Shown: positions 38,310 through 46,936 of the stretch, piece after piece
Layout: each line of letters opens with the position of its first letter
How positions within the stretch are numbered: the stretch's first letter is position 1
DNA from: Candidatus Harrisonbacteria bacterium CG10_big_fil_rev_8_21_14_0_10_49_15
GTDB lineage: Bacteria; Patescibacteriota; Minisyncoccia; UBA6257; 1-14-0-10-44-23
Assembly: GCA_002773415.1 (NCBI GenBank)
Contig: PFBD01000028.1
Span: forward strand, 78,474 to 132,877
Length of the DNA: 54,404 nt
Reading direction: 5' to 3'
Notes under the pieces: model-generated
The model's input: only the letters and a program-made list of their open reading frames with translations
What the model was told of the DNA's origin: nothing
Database searches by the model: none
Position numbers and translations under genes: made by a program

Positions 38310-40148
38310 CTAGGAGACGGGCAGGGGTTTGAGGTCGAAGGGTTTGATGACGGCGTTGAACTCTTCTTGCTCCAGAGTCTCTTCTTCTATTAGCTTGTTG
38401 GCGATGGCGTCTAGAGCTTTTTTGCGGGAGGTGATGACTTTCTTGGCGAGTTGATAAGACTTGTGCAAGAAGTTAGAAACTTCATGGTCTATATCGGCGG
38501 CGATGGTTTCTGAGTAGTGGCGGTCGTGGTTCATTTCTCTTCCCAAGAAAACATTTTCGCCGTCGGCGTAAGTGACCGGGCCGAGCTTTTCGCTCATGCC
38601 GTACTTAGTGACCATGCTTCGGGAAAGATTAGTCGCTTCTTTAATGTCGTTAGAAGCGCCGGTGGTCAGCTCGTTAAAGATTATCTGCTCCGCGGCGTAG
38701 CCACCCATCATAGTGGCCAGCTCGGCCAGGAACTGATTCTTGGTCTTGAGCCGGTTTTCTTCAATTGGCAGCTTCATGGTGTAACCGCCGGCACGACCGC
38801 GACTGATAATGGAGATCTTATGGACCGGGTCGGCGTCCTTAAGACTGGCGGCGACGAGCGCGTGGCCGGCTTCGTGATAGGCGGTTATTTTCTTTTCTTT
38901 TTCAGAAATTATTCTGGTCTTTCGTTCCGGGCCAAGCAGAACTTTTTCAATAGACTGGAAAACGTCTGTTTGGCTGACGGTCTTGCGGTTATGACGGGCG
39001 GCGAAGATAGCAGCCTCGTTGAGCAGATTCTCTAAGTCGGCGCCGGAGAAGCCCGGAGTGCGAACAGCGACGCGGCGCAGTTCAACGCCTTTTTCCAGCG
39101 GCTTGTTGCGGGCGTGGATCTCTAAGATTGCTTCACGCTCGTCAATGTCCGGCAGGTCTATAAAGACGCGCCGGTCAAAACGGCCCGGGCGAAGAAGGGC
39201 GGAGTCTAAAATGTCAGGGCGGTTTGTGGCGGCAAGCACGATAACGCGGTTCTCGCGGTCAAAGCCGTCCATCTCTACCAAGATCTGGTTCAGGGTCTGT
39301 TCGCGTTCGTCGTGGCCGCCACCAACACCGGCGCCGCGCTGACGTCCAACCGCGTCTATCTCGTCTATGAACAAAATTGAAGGGGAGTGCTTTTTGGCGG
39401 TATTAAACGCGTCGCGGATGCGGCTGGCGCCAACACCAACAAACATTTCCACAAACTCCGAAGCGGACATATAAAAGAAGGGGACGCCACTCTCGCCGGC
39501 AATAGCGCGAGCAAGCAGAGTCTTACCGGAGCCGGGCGCGCCCATCAGCAGTACGCCGCGCGGGATCTTGGCGCCGATGTCTGTGAACTTCTTGGGGTTT
39601 TTAAGAAAGTCCACTACCTCAACCAGCTCCTGTTTTATTTCGGCCATGCCGGCTACATCTTTGAAGGTAGTCTTTTCTTTACCACCAGTAGCAGACATCT
39701 TTAGATTAGACTTGCCGAAGTTCATTACTTGGTTTTGGCCGCCTTTGGCGCCGCGGAACAGGAACCAGAAAAAACCAATAAGCAGTAAGAGCGGCAGTAG
39801 CGAAGGCAGAATCAGTCCGAGCCAGAAACGGCTGCCAGACTCTTCTTGAATTTCCAGACTGACCTGTTGCAGGGCCATTTGATCCACGCCGTAGTTGCGC
39901 AGAGTTTCGGTGATGCCAACCTCAAACTCTTTTTTGGCCTCTGCCTGAGTGCCGTCTTTGAGCCCTATCTCCAGATTGTTCCCATTGACGACTATTTTCT
40001 CAACCTGTTGTGAGTTTATCTTCTGAGCCACCTCGCCTAAGGTAAGCTGGGTCGGCTCTTCTACGGGTGTAAAAAAGAAAGAGAAGAGGAGCGCGACGAG
40101 CACTAAGGCGAAAACGGCGACTACAAAGTTTTTAACAAAATTACTCAT
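38310..40148 (-). CDS. ftsH: ATP-dependent zinc metalloprotease FtsH
   Basis: Membrane-bound AAA protease (612 residues) that degrades membrane and regulatory proteins. Order: first membrane helix (about 7-25), periplasmic loop, second helix (about 108-130), AAA domain with Walker [12 protein letters not shown] and Walker [13 protein letters not shown], the second region of homology [20 protein letters not shown], then peptidase motif [13 protein letters not shown] (zinc His pair and Glu). Length and order match the family. Downstream tRNA genes are separate units. Confidence 0.97.
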   Translation of the reverse strand: MSNFVKNFVVAVFALVLVALLFSFFFTPVEEPTQLTLGEVAQKINSQQVEKIVVNGNNLEIGLKDGTQAEAKKEFEVGITETLRNYGVDQMALQQVSLEIQEESGSRFWLGLILPSLLPLLLLIGFFWFLFRGAKGGQNQVMNFGKSNLKMSATGGKEKTTFKDVAGMAEIKQELVEVVDFLKNPKKFTDIGAKIPRGVLLMGAPGSGKTLLARAIAGESGVPFFYMSASEFVEMFVGVGASRIRDAFNTAKKHSPSILFIDEIDAVGRQRGAGVGGGHDEREQTLNQILVEMDGFDRENRVIVLAATNRPDILDSALLRPGRFDRRVFIDLPDIDEREAILEIHARNKPLEKGVELRRVAVRTPGFSGADLENLLNEAAIFAARHNRKTVSQTDVFQSIEKVLLGPERKTRIISEKEKKITAYHEAGHALVAASLKDADPVHKISIISRGRAGGYTMKLPIEENRLKTKNQFLAELATMMGGYAAEQIIFNELTTGASNDIKEATNLSRSMVTKYGMSEKLGPVTYADGENVFLGREMNHDRHYSETIAADIDHEVSNFLHKSYQLAKKVITSRKKALDAIANKLIEEETLEQEEFNAVIKPFDLKPLPVS

Positions 40149-40236
40149 ATATTTTTTGGAGTTTTCTTTTTATTTATATGCAAAGTAACCGTATGATGTT
40201 AACACGATTTAAACAAAATCTAAATGAAGTATTTGT

Positions 40237-41298
40237 TTAGCGGTTGAGCAGCTGCTTGGCCTTGGCGCTCATGCTTAGAAATACCTGATACGTTGTTTTG
40301 ACGTTGTCAGAGACCTGCTGGGTGTAGAGCTGAACTGTCTTGTGGGCGATATCAATTTCGTTTACCTGGGTGATCAGCTCCTCAAGGGGAGCGAGCAGAG
40401 AGACGGGCTCCGTTGATTCAACCATGGTAGAGGTCGTCGCCGGCATTATTAAGTCCTGAAGTATGCTTATGGTTGTTGTAGCGCTATCAGCTTCGCTCTT
40501 TTTTAGTTGAGCAAGCAAAGCTTCTCGTTGCTTTATCTCGCTTATCAATAACTCTTGGCTCCCGCGCCGATACCAATGCGCTTTGTCTAACGAGGCGCGC
40601 GCCTCTTTGAGCATCGGGGTAAGGACCTGCGTGTTTAGCCGAGCCTCTATTTTAGAAACGTCGTTGCTAATTTTGGTAAAACGGTTTAGCGCGGTAGCAA
40701 GCACTTCTGCCGCCTGGCTAAGTAGCGGAACATCAATAGCCAACTTCACCTCCGGATTATAAAACTGCTCGCGCCAAAACTTTAAGTCGGCGGCGGTAGC
40801 CTTGATGTACTCCAAGTCTACAGTGTCTGACGCGACGGTCTTCTTTAGATCAACCAAGTACTGACGGCGCTCCTTAAGCATATTGACTAGCGGCTTGTAA
40901 GAAGCGGCGCTGTCCTTCATGGACGGAGACTTTAGAGCCGCCTGAAGCTTCACTAGCACCTCGTCCACTTCCAGAATAGAAAAATCAACAATGCTACCCA
41001 GAGCCTCTTGGTGACTGGCAAGCTCTTCGGCCTGGTCTATAGGTTGGGCCGCCTGTTGGATCTGCACTGTTTGCGGGGCCGGCTCAGTTGAAGTTGCTTC
41101 GGAATTTAATTCTTTGGATGCTTCAGCAGACTCTTCGGGTAGTGCTCCTACGCTTTCGCTGACTTGATCCAAGGCTTCTTTTAGTTTCTCAGATTGAGCT
41201 TGGGCGCCACTTGGTACGACTAAAAAGCCGATCAAGATGGCGGCGAATAGAGCGAGGCTATAAGTACGGGCGACTGAGCTATTCAATAGTTTTTTCAT
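40237..41298 (-). CDS. Exported helical protein of the ECF-sigma operon
   Basis: A 353-residue protein with a Sec signal peptide (AAILIGFLVVPSGAQAQ, cleavage after about residue 35). The rest is nearly all helical (KLKEALDQVSESVG ... LQAALKSPSMKDS ... RLNTQVLTPMLKEA) and resembles the DUF5667-type exported proteins that follow sigma and anti-sigma genes in CPR genomes. It overlaps the gene upstream by 20 bases. A role as envelope sensor or effector of the sigma pathway is inferred from the operon only. Confidence 0.75.
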   Translation of the reverse strand: MKKLLNSSVARTYSLALFAAILIGFLVVPSGAQAQSEKLKEALDQVSESVGALPEESAEASKELNSEATSTEPAPQTVQIQQAAQPIDQAEELASHQEALGSIVDFSILEVDEVLVKLQAALKSPSMKDSAASYKPLVNMLKERRQYLVDLKKTVASDTVDLEYIKATAADLKFWREQFYNPEVKLAIDVPLLSQAAEVLATALNRFTKISNDVSKIEARLNTQVLTPMLKEARASLDKAHWYRRGSQELLISEIKQREALLAQLKKSEADSATTTISILQDLIMPATTSTMVESTEPVSLLAPLEELITQVNEIDIAHKTVQLYTQQVSDNVKTTYQVFLSMSAKAKQLLNR

Positions 41299-41689
41299 TG
41301 TCTTGCTCCCCAGAGATCTTTTCTAATGCTAACGCGACGGCGGTGGCAGACTGATCATAGTACTGCGCTTCGGCTATTTGGATCTCAAAGCTCGCGGTGC
41401 GCACCTCTTGCATGAGCGTGTCGTCGTTAAAAGACTGCGCGAGCTGACCTGAACTTGTATTAAAGTAGGTGACGCCGCCCGCTAGTACCACAAGGATGAC
41501 ACTAGCAAAAGCAAAGGCCGTCTGGATAGTCACTCCCTCGGGTAAACGAACTGGCAGGCGGAACGGTAGGCGGCGAAGTGGTTCTTGAGCGGTAGACAAG
41601 ATCATCTGCTTGGAGCGAACCATAAATTCGCGGCTAGGTTCAAGCGAGCGGAGGAGGTTGGTGACGGTTGTGAATTTTTTATTCATCAT
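41279..41689 (-). CDS. Membrane protein, putative anti-sigma factor
   Basis: A 136-residue protein with a basic cytoplasmic N-terminus (about 55 residues), one membrane helix (IQTAFAFASVILVVLAGGVTYF, about 55-77) and an outer segment. The layout matches single-pass anti-sigma factors, but there is no zinc-binding H-x3-C-x2-C. Its start overlaps the sigma gene by 11 bases and its end overlaps the exported-protein gene by 20, which shows tight coupling. Confidence 0.7.
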   Translation of the reverse strand: MMNKKFTTVTNLLRSLEPSREFMVRSKQMILSTAQEPLRRLPFRLPVRLPEGVTIQTAFAFASVILVVLAGGVTYFNTSSGQLAQSFNDDTLMQEVRTASFEIQIAEAQYYDQSATAVALALEKISGEQDNEKTIE

Positions 41690-42236
41690 CTTCAGCGAGT
41701 AGTTCTTGTAATTTTTTGGTGGCGCGATGTTGGAGGATCCGGACCGTACCCTCGCGCTTGCCGATAACTTCAGCTATTTCTTTTGGACTCAGATCTTCGA
41801 TAAAGCGGAGCTCCATTACCTCGCGCTGGTCAGGGGTTAACTGCTCAAGCGCGCTCATCACTTTCTCCAGATCAAGCTTGAGATCAAGTTGCTGGCGCTG
41901 ATCCGAACTGACCTTAAGGAACTCTTCCTCCATCTGCCCAACCAAGTCGTCTACGTTCAGGTGACTCTTTTGGGTCCGGTAGTGATCGATGACTCGGTTA
42001 CGAGCGATTCGATACAACCAGCTGGAGAAGGGGAAACCCCGGGATTTAAATGAAGGCAGCTTTTGCCAGGCTCTTAAAAAGACTTCATGGGTCAGATCTT
42101 CAGCCTGCTCTTTACTACCCACTTTTACGGCTATAAAACGATAGATAGCCTTGATATAGTGGTCGTAGAGCCTGCCAAAAGCCTGATCATCGCCATGCTG
42201 AGCAGCCTGGATCAACTCTTGTTCATCTTCTAACAT
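41679..42236 (-). CDS. ECF-type RNA polymerase sigma factor
   Basis: A 185-residue sigma-70 family factor with only regions 2 and 4. Region 2 is FGRLYDHYIKAIYRFIAVKVGSKEQAEDLTHEVFLRAWQKLPSFKSRGFPFSSWLYRIARNRVIDHYR. Region 4 is MSALEQLTPDQREVMELRFIEDLSPKEIAEVIGKREGTVRILQHRATKKLQELL. ATG 42236 (MLEDEQELIQAAQHGD) is the usual start; an upstream extension is unlikely. It heads the operon with the membrane protein and the exported protein, a typical envelope-stress arrangement. Confidence 0.92.
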   Translation of the reverse strand: MLEDEQELIQAAQHGDDQAFGRLYDHYIKAIYRFIAVKVGSKEQAEDLTHEVFLRAWQKLPSFKSRGFPFSSWLYRIARNRVIDHYRTQKSHLNVDDLVGQMEEEFLKVSSDQRQQLDLKLDLEKVMSALEQLTPDQREVMELRFIEDLSPKEIAEVIGKREGTVRILQHRATKKLQELLAEDDE

Positions 42237-42276
42237 ATATAACGAATGACTTAGCGTTTGGTTACCCTGGTGTTCT

Positions 42277-42467
42277 GGCCTGCCATGCGAAGCCAAATTA
42301 TATACTACCACTAGCTAAGAAAAGCCCATGCTTCGCTCAATCCTTCTTCGCTGAAGCTACGCAGGGCACTTCTTCGCCTTGGAATGGCTTGCACTGCGTA
42401 GCGCATAGGCCTGCCATGCGAAGCCAAATTATATACTACCACTAGCTAAGAAAAGCCCGTGCTTCGC
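42277..42467. repeat. Direct repeat of 60 bases, 131 apart
   Basis: The segment starting GGCCTGCCATGCGAAGCC at 42277-42336 recurs at 42408-42467 with one difference in 60. Between them lie units of the CTTCGC..AAGCTACGCAGGGC repeat also seen at 38165, 42470 and 46605. A recent tandem duplication upstream of the sigma gene is likely. Confidence 0.88.
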
Positions 42468-42482
42468 CGAGGCTACGCAGGG

Positions 42483-42508
42483 CCATTCTCCGCCAAGGCG
42501 GAGAATGG
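42483..42508 (-). terminator. Terminator hairpin of tRNA-Gly
   Basis: CCATTCTCCGCC-AA-GGCGGAGAATGG, a perfect 12-base-pair stem touching the tRNA 3' end. Confidence 0.65.
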
Positions 42509-42579
42509 AGCGGGTAAGGGGAATCGAACCCCTGTCGACAGGTTGGAAACCTGTAGTATTACCACTATACGATACCCGC
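42509..42579 (-). tRNA. tRNA-Gly (anticodon UCC)
   Basis: Minus strand: acceptor GCGGGTA pairs TACCCGC, anticodon arm ACAGG-TTTCCAA-CCTGT gives TCC, T-arm GGGG-TTCGATT-CCCC. CCA is not encoded. Confidence 0.92.
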
Positions 42580-42696
42580 CTTCGCTAAAGCTTCGGCGGG
42601 CAGGCCCGCACGATTTATCTATACTACAATTTTTTAGCTTTAGAATCAATGTGATTCTCTTGATTTTAACCGCTATTCCGCTATACTGGTTTCACC

Positions 42697-43290
42697 ATGA
42701 AAGCTGTTAAGAATCTGATTTTCACTGTTTTGGCGAGTGCGATCTTGATCGTTACTTTAGGGCTATTCTTTAGCTCAGCCAGTGGAGATGCGGTCATCCC
42801 GCGGCAGTTTTTCGCGGCTCGCCTGCGCGCGGCAGACGACTCTAGGAACATGGCCAGGCTTATTAATGACTCTCTGCAAAATCTTAAGAAAATAGATGAG
42901 TACCAGCGCCAGGGGGCTGTCAGCAGCGCCTTGGACTTGCTTCAATTTGAGATAAATACGGCGACCGATCGACAGGAGGCAGCGTCGCTGCTTGCGAATC
43001 AGTTGGAGCAGATGGCCAGAACCACAGCGGAGATGGACCCGGCGGCTGCCGAGCGATTGGCGGTTGAAGCCGTAACTACCGGAGTAGCGATGGTCAGCAC
43101 GATGATCAATTACAACGATTCGCTGAATCAGCTGTTTACCGGTATTCAAGCAAGGCTGACCGGCGCTCCTAGCGAGGTTAATGTGTCGGCTGTTTTGGCG
43201 GAGATAAATGCGGACGCGGAGGCTATAAATCGTCTAAGCACCAGTTTCAACGGACTGCTGGATGATTTTGATAGTCGGTACGTGAAGTAG
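42697..43290 (+). CDS. Exported or anchored helical protein, hypothetical
   Basis: A 197-residue protein with an N-terminal membrane segment (about 7-28, LIFTVLASAILIVTLGLFFSSASG) and a helical outer part (RNMARLINDSLQNLKKIDEYQRQGAVSSALDLLQFEI...). It is similar in style to the exported protein at 40237 but not recognisably homologous. A TATACT -10 (42682-42687) lies 9 bases before the ATG, so the leader is minimal. It lies between tRNA-Gly and tRNA-Pro. Confidence 0.75.
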   Translation: MKAVKNLIFTVLASAILIVTLGLFFSSASGDAVIPRQFFAARLRAADDSRNMARLINDSLQNLKKIDEYQRQGAVSSALDLLQFEINTATDRQEAASLLANQLEQMARTTAEMDPAAAERLAVEAVTTGVAMVSTMINYNDSLNQLFTGIQARLTGAPSEVNVSAVLAEINADAEAINRLSTSFNGLLDDFDSRYVK

Positions 43291-43384
43291 ATAGTGCTCA
43301 CACTTTGCTTGCCTGCAGGCTCGAGATTTTGGGATTTTATCAGGACGTGATAATGTGAACACCATCTAAGAGTAGCAAGACTTT

Positions 43385-43455
43385 CGGGCTGTCGTATACC
43401 GGTAGTATGCCTGTTTTGGGAACAGGTGGACTGGGTTCAATTCCCAGCAGCCCGA
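43385..43455 (+). tRNA. tRNA-Pro (anticodon UGG)
   Basis: Acceptor CGGGCTG pairs CAGCCCG, anticodon arm CCTGT-TTTGGGA-ACAGG gives TGG, T-arm CTGGG-TTCAATT-CCCAG. CCA is not encoded. Confidence 0.93.
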
Positions 43456-43497
43456 CAAAAATTGACACCAGCGCGTGAAATGCCGCAAAATGAGGGA

Positions 43498-45300
43498 ATG
43501 AGATTTGAATGGACTGACCAGGAACATGCGCCGGAGTCTTTGCAAACTGTTAAGGTGCGTGATTTTGTGAAGAATGTTTGGTCTATTCGAGGATCACTAG
43601 ACACCCCCGAAGGAAGAGAAGCTTTTGACCGACTCTGCGAAGACGTTGGAAAAGACGAATTTGATGAAGGTTTCAGGCAGGGCGAAACAGAAGCATATCA
43701 GTGGGCCTTTGAAGAAATTGTTAGCCCTGAGAATCCGGACCTGAACTTAGTATCAGCTACGATTGACCTTTTGTATATCTTGCAGGGTCGTGTGGGTGAG
43801 GATGGCTCTAGGGCGGCTCACGCTGTCAAAGAACCACTCCAAAGGTTTATAGAGAGCCCGCGGGCAAACTATTTACTATCTATACAGGCAAAAGAAACGA
43901 TACGCCAGGAAAGCCTTTTCCTGGAAGATGAAGCCCTAGATCATACACTTCCAATTCGTGGAGGGAAGAGACTATTTAAGTTTGGGGATAGGCTTTTTGA
44001 ATGTGCCGAGGATGACGGTGTTAGAGTTAACGCAGTTATTAATGGTGATGAATCGGATGTGGAGCGCGAGCGGGAACTAAGAGAAATTTCGTCACTACGC
44101 TCTGTAGCTATACGCGACTTACTGACTGATTCAGACCAGGCGTTAAGCGATACAGACATCGAGAAGCAGGTCGTATTATTCCAAGATATATTTTTGCAGC
44201 CGTATATCTTGCGTGGAATAGAGGCGGATTTCGCTCATTTATCTAGTGACGACCGCTTTAATGATACTTTTAATCAGCAACGCGTAGAAAGTCGTAGTAA
44301 GAGCTACTTAAAAATTCATGAGTTATCAACACAGGAACTGTTTTACCTGATTAGATTTTTAATGACTAAATCTCAGCGTGAGGTGACAGAGCGCCTCAAG
44401 CCGTTTGCTGAAAAATTTGGGCAAGATGGACTGAGAACTTTTTTGTCTACGGGTGATGACCTTAGCTTTGGTGAGGATATTCTTGATGTTTCCGAGCGGA
44501 TGCCTGAGGATTCTGTGAGGGCTTTATTTGCGAAGTATGCAGAGATTGTTGATGCGGCTCAGTCTAGCGCGGCGTATCTGGTGGATAATTTTCCAGCTGG
44601 TGCTGCTAGCATAATCTCAGAAGAAAAGATTACACGACAGCTACTAAGTAAGGGTAAAGAGTTGTTGGCGCGCTACGAAAAAGGGGATGTTCCGGAGAAA
44701 ATTCCAGAAGAACTGGATAATATCAAGGCAGATATTTTGTTATTTGGAGCGGCCTTAAAGACGGCGGGCGAACACGAACAAATCAAGTTTGAGGATGTTA
44801 AGGGAACTGAGATTGCCAGCCTTCAGACAAAGGAAATACCTCCTGCGGATCGTGAAGCGATGATTGCGCTATTCAAGCAGATTCGCGAGAATGACAAGTA
44901 CAGTCCGGAGCACCTTGCCGCTCTAGAACAGGGCTTCAGAGAAGCGCTGGAGAAAAATATCGGCCGCTTTTATGTTGCGAAGTACAACGGCACCGTGCTT
45001 GCCTTTGTGCGCTTTGAAGACCTGCCAAATGGAAATGTCTATGCCGGTTCATTTACGGCCAGTCAGGATGTTCGCGGATCCACTATTGGCTCGGCCTTGA
45101 TTGAAGAAGCGTTTATGCGGGAGAATGCAGATAGAACGCTGGAGGCAGTCGTATTTTCCGGTAACCCAAGACTAATGGAGTATCACACGAAAGTACTTGG
45201 ACATGAAATTCTACGCGACAAAACCCTAAAAATTGGCGATGCCACTTACTTTAAGATGATTCGTCGACCGCAGGGTGCGACTAAGAGCCTGGCTGCTTAG
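43498..45300 (+). CDS. Large protein with C-terminal GNAT acetyltransferase domain
   Basis: A 600-residue protein. The first 460 residues are acidic, mostly helical and match nothing I know. The last 140 form a GNAT N-acetyltransferase domain: FYVAKYNGTVLAFVRFEDLPNGNVYAGSFTASQDVRGSTIGSALIEEAFMREN, where V-R-G-x-x-I-G-S-A-L is motif A for acetyl-CoA. The frame opens inside tRNA-Pro, so ATG 43498 (MRFEWTDQEH) or 43480 is the start; neither has a good ribosome-binding site. The 3' end overlaps the convergent TrmB gene by 20 bases. The acetyl acceptor is unknown. Confidence 0.8.
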   Translation: MRFEWTDQEHAPESLQTVKVRDFVKNVWSIRGSLDTPEGREAFDRLCEDVGKDEFDEGFRQGETEAYQWAFEEIVSPENPDLNLVSATIDLLYILQGRVGEDGSRAAHAVKEPLQRFIESPRANYLLSIQAKETIRQESLFLEDEALDHTLPIRGGKRLFKFGDRLFECAEDDGVRVNAVINGDESDVERERELREISSLRSVAIRDLLTDSDQALSDTDIEKQVVLFQDIFLQPYILRGIEADFAHLSSDDRFNDTFNQQRVESRSKSYLKIHELSTQELFYLIRFLMTKSQREVTERLKPFAEKFGQDGLRTFLSTGDDLSFGEDILDVSERMPEDSVRALFAKYAEIVDAAQSSAAYLVDNFPAGAASIISEEKITRQLLSKGKELLARYEKGDVPEKIPEELDNIKADILLFGAALKTAGEHEQIKFEDVKGTEIASLQTKEIPPADREAMIALFKQIRENDKYSPEHLAALEQGFREALEKNIGRFYVAKYNGTVLAFVRFEDLPNGNVYAGSFTASQDVRGSTIGSALIEEAFMRENADRTLEAVVFSGNPRLMEYHTKVLGHEILRDKTLKIGDATYFKMIRRPQGATKSLAA

Positions 45301-46069
45301 AAAAATCTGCTTGTACAAATGGTGTCGCCGTCTCCCAGAGCGACTCGAATAAAGTGCGGTGCATTTGGCTGATGAATGGGTCGTCGACGATCACGCCGAT
45401 GCGAGCTTTTTCGTTATAGCTAAGAAAACTTACTTTTTGATTATAAATCTGCACGATGCTACTAAAACGTTTCTGGGTAAGGGGAATTAACCTGATGGTG
45501 ACAAGCTGGTTTTTCAGCTTGTCTTCAAGGCACCGAACATAGTTCGTGTCTGGCCCGAGAATACGTTTATGAATACCGCGCCTGACTCGCTCGTTTATAT
45601 AGCGAGCGTTTTCCGCTGGTAGGTACTTGTCCATCACCTCGTGGTCAAGATAGGTGAGCACCTCGTCGCCGGACTTTAGGGTATCATCTGCCAGAATGCG
45701 AACCGCCTTGGCGCCTTCAAAGTACTGCACACCCGGCTTGCCGGAGATGAGATTAAAGTCTGAGGTTAAGTTGTTGATTATTCCGCCCAGCGCCTCTTGG
45801 GCGACTTTGGCAGACTGCTCTTTCTGCTCGGCTAGCTCCTTCAGGCGCAGGGGGTGGGCCGGCTCAAAAAGCAACACCTTTTGCTTGCTACTCTTTTTAA
45901 CTAAGCCAATAGCTACCAACTCGTCCAAAACCTTGTAGGTCAGCCCGCGCTTGAGGCCGGATTTTTTACTAATATCACTGGCCGACAGGGCGCCATTTTT
46001 AAGCAATATTTCGTAAACCCTGGCTTGATCCGGGGCCAGCCCGGCTTTGGTAAGAGTGTTTTCGTACAT
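45281..46069 (-). CDS. TrmB-family transcriptional regulator
   Basis: A 262-residue winged-helix regulator: LTKAGLAPDQARVYEILLKNGALSASDISKKSGLKRGLTYKVLDELVAIGLVKKS, a Lys/Glu helix (LKELAEQKEQSAKVAQEAL) and a C-terminal domain (GVQYFEGAKAVRILADDTLKSGDEVLTYLD...VSFLSYNEKARIGVIVDDPFISQMHRTLFESLW). Third such regulator in the window; all three share the same domain plan but little sequence. It is divergent from the promoter of the candidate RNA at 46230. Confidence 0.87.
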   Translation of the reverse strand: MYENTLTKAGLAPDQARVYEILLKNGALSASDISKKSGLKRGLTYKVLDELVAIGLVKKSSKQKVLLFEPAHPLRLKELAEQKEQSAKVAQEALGGIINNLTSDFNLISGKPGVQYFEGAKAVRILADDTLKSGDEVLTYLDHEVMDKYLPAENARYINERVRRGIHKRILGPDTNYVRCLEDKLKNQLVTIRLIPLTQKRFSSIVQIYNQKVSFLSYNEKARIGVIVDDPFISQMHRTLFESLWETATPFVQADFSKQPGS

Positions 46070-46229
46070 ATTTTGCCTGCCTTATCTCAAGGATATCATT
46101 TGAATGCAGGGGTGGAAAGTGGATAACTTTCACAGAAATATGACATTTTTAGAGCTTTTCTAGAAGTGCTTAAAACCTCTTGAAATCTAGGGTTTTTGGC
46201 ATTTTGGCCTTTGCTATTGCCACGAGGGC

Positions 46230-46258
46230 TTGACAAATCTTGTAAATGGTGCTATAGT
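46230..46258 (+). promoter_or_regulatory. Consensus promoter
   Basis: TTGACA (46230-46235), exactly 17 bases, TATAGT (46253-46258). This is the best sigma-70 promoter in the window, and no gene follows for about 670 bases. Confidence 0.85.
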
Positions 46259-46264
46259 GGTTGT

Positions 46265-46720
46265 AGAACCTGAGAAGAGGGTTGGTCCACAAACAAGTTG
46301 CTGGAGCAATCGCTTAACAGGAAAAGTTGAAGAAATGTCAGTGGATGCGTGCTTTTCACCCCTGACCCTGACTAGATAGCTTTACTCAGAGCATCTAGCG
46401 GGGCGGTAACTGCGCCGGCAAGGCAGTAAAGAGGAGGGAGTGGGAGCAAAATTAGACATCTGATGGTATTTCTCGCCTTGACCAATCGTTGGTCTGGCAG
46501 TTGTGGGAGCGGCTCGGGAACGTCTGGCTGGAGAGCGAGACCGGAACGGGTAAAACCACGACAAAACGGTTCAGGAACTTTTCTTTTGAGGAGAGCCCCG
46601 CTTCGCATAAAGCTACGCAGGGTAAAAGTTCCTAGGGAGATCCGCTGGACAGAAGGACCTAAACCCGCCTTGTGTCCAGAAATCTCTCTAGAGATAGAGA
46701 GTTGTACCTTAACAACTGAA
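46265..46720 (+). ncRNA. Candidate structured RNA, RNase P-like signatures
   Basis: No coding frame is supported here. The 5' segment GGGTTGGTCC (46279-46288) pairs with GGACCTAAACCC (46655-46666), closing a domain of about 390 bases. Inside are GGGCGGTAACTGCGCC (RNase P has GUGCGGUAAGAGCGCAC), GGCAGTAAAG...GGGAGCAAAATTAGA (GGUAAAC...GGAGCAAG.CCAAAUAG), and GGACAGAAGGACC (ACAGAA before P4), in the RNase P order. GAGAAGAG stands where GAGGAAAG is expected. If transcription starts at about 46265 there is no room for P1-P3, so the RNase P reading is doubtful; a structured RNA is likely. Confidence 0.5.
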
Positions 46721-46936
46721 TAGAAGCGTACTAAACACAGGCGATACTCGGGGATTATATACCGGAGTGCCTGTTGGCCGTAGTGCGTGGATGCGGTATG
46801 GATATGTTGGATTGCTACACACAATACAATTGATTCACGAAACCCCGAGCTCATAAAGAGCTCGGGGGTGGTGAGTCCGTTGTGGACTCAACTGTGGCGC
46901 CAACAGTATAAACGGCGTGGACAAAGGAGGCTAGTC
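46721..46936. other. Leader region of the 46.9 kb island
   Basis: No gene is supported. It has an imperfect hairpin CAGGCGATACTCGG/CCGGAGTGCCTG (about 46738-46770) and a perfect one, CCCCGAGCTC-ATAAA-GAGCTCGGGG (46843-46867), 70 bases before the P-loop gene. The latter could end the upstream RNA. Confidence 0.5.

Noticed and set aside
43426-43497. Upstream extension of the GNAT gene into tRNA-Pro
   Set aside because: The first codons lie in the T-arm and acceptor of the tRNA; later ATGs are used.
45361-45400. CTGATGA as a second hammerhead core
   Set aside because: No GAAA follows after a stem II, and the site is inside the TrmB coding region. Other CTGATGA matches on both strands failed the same test.
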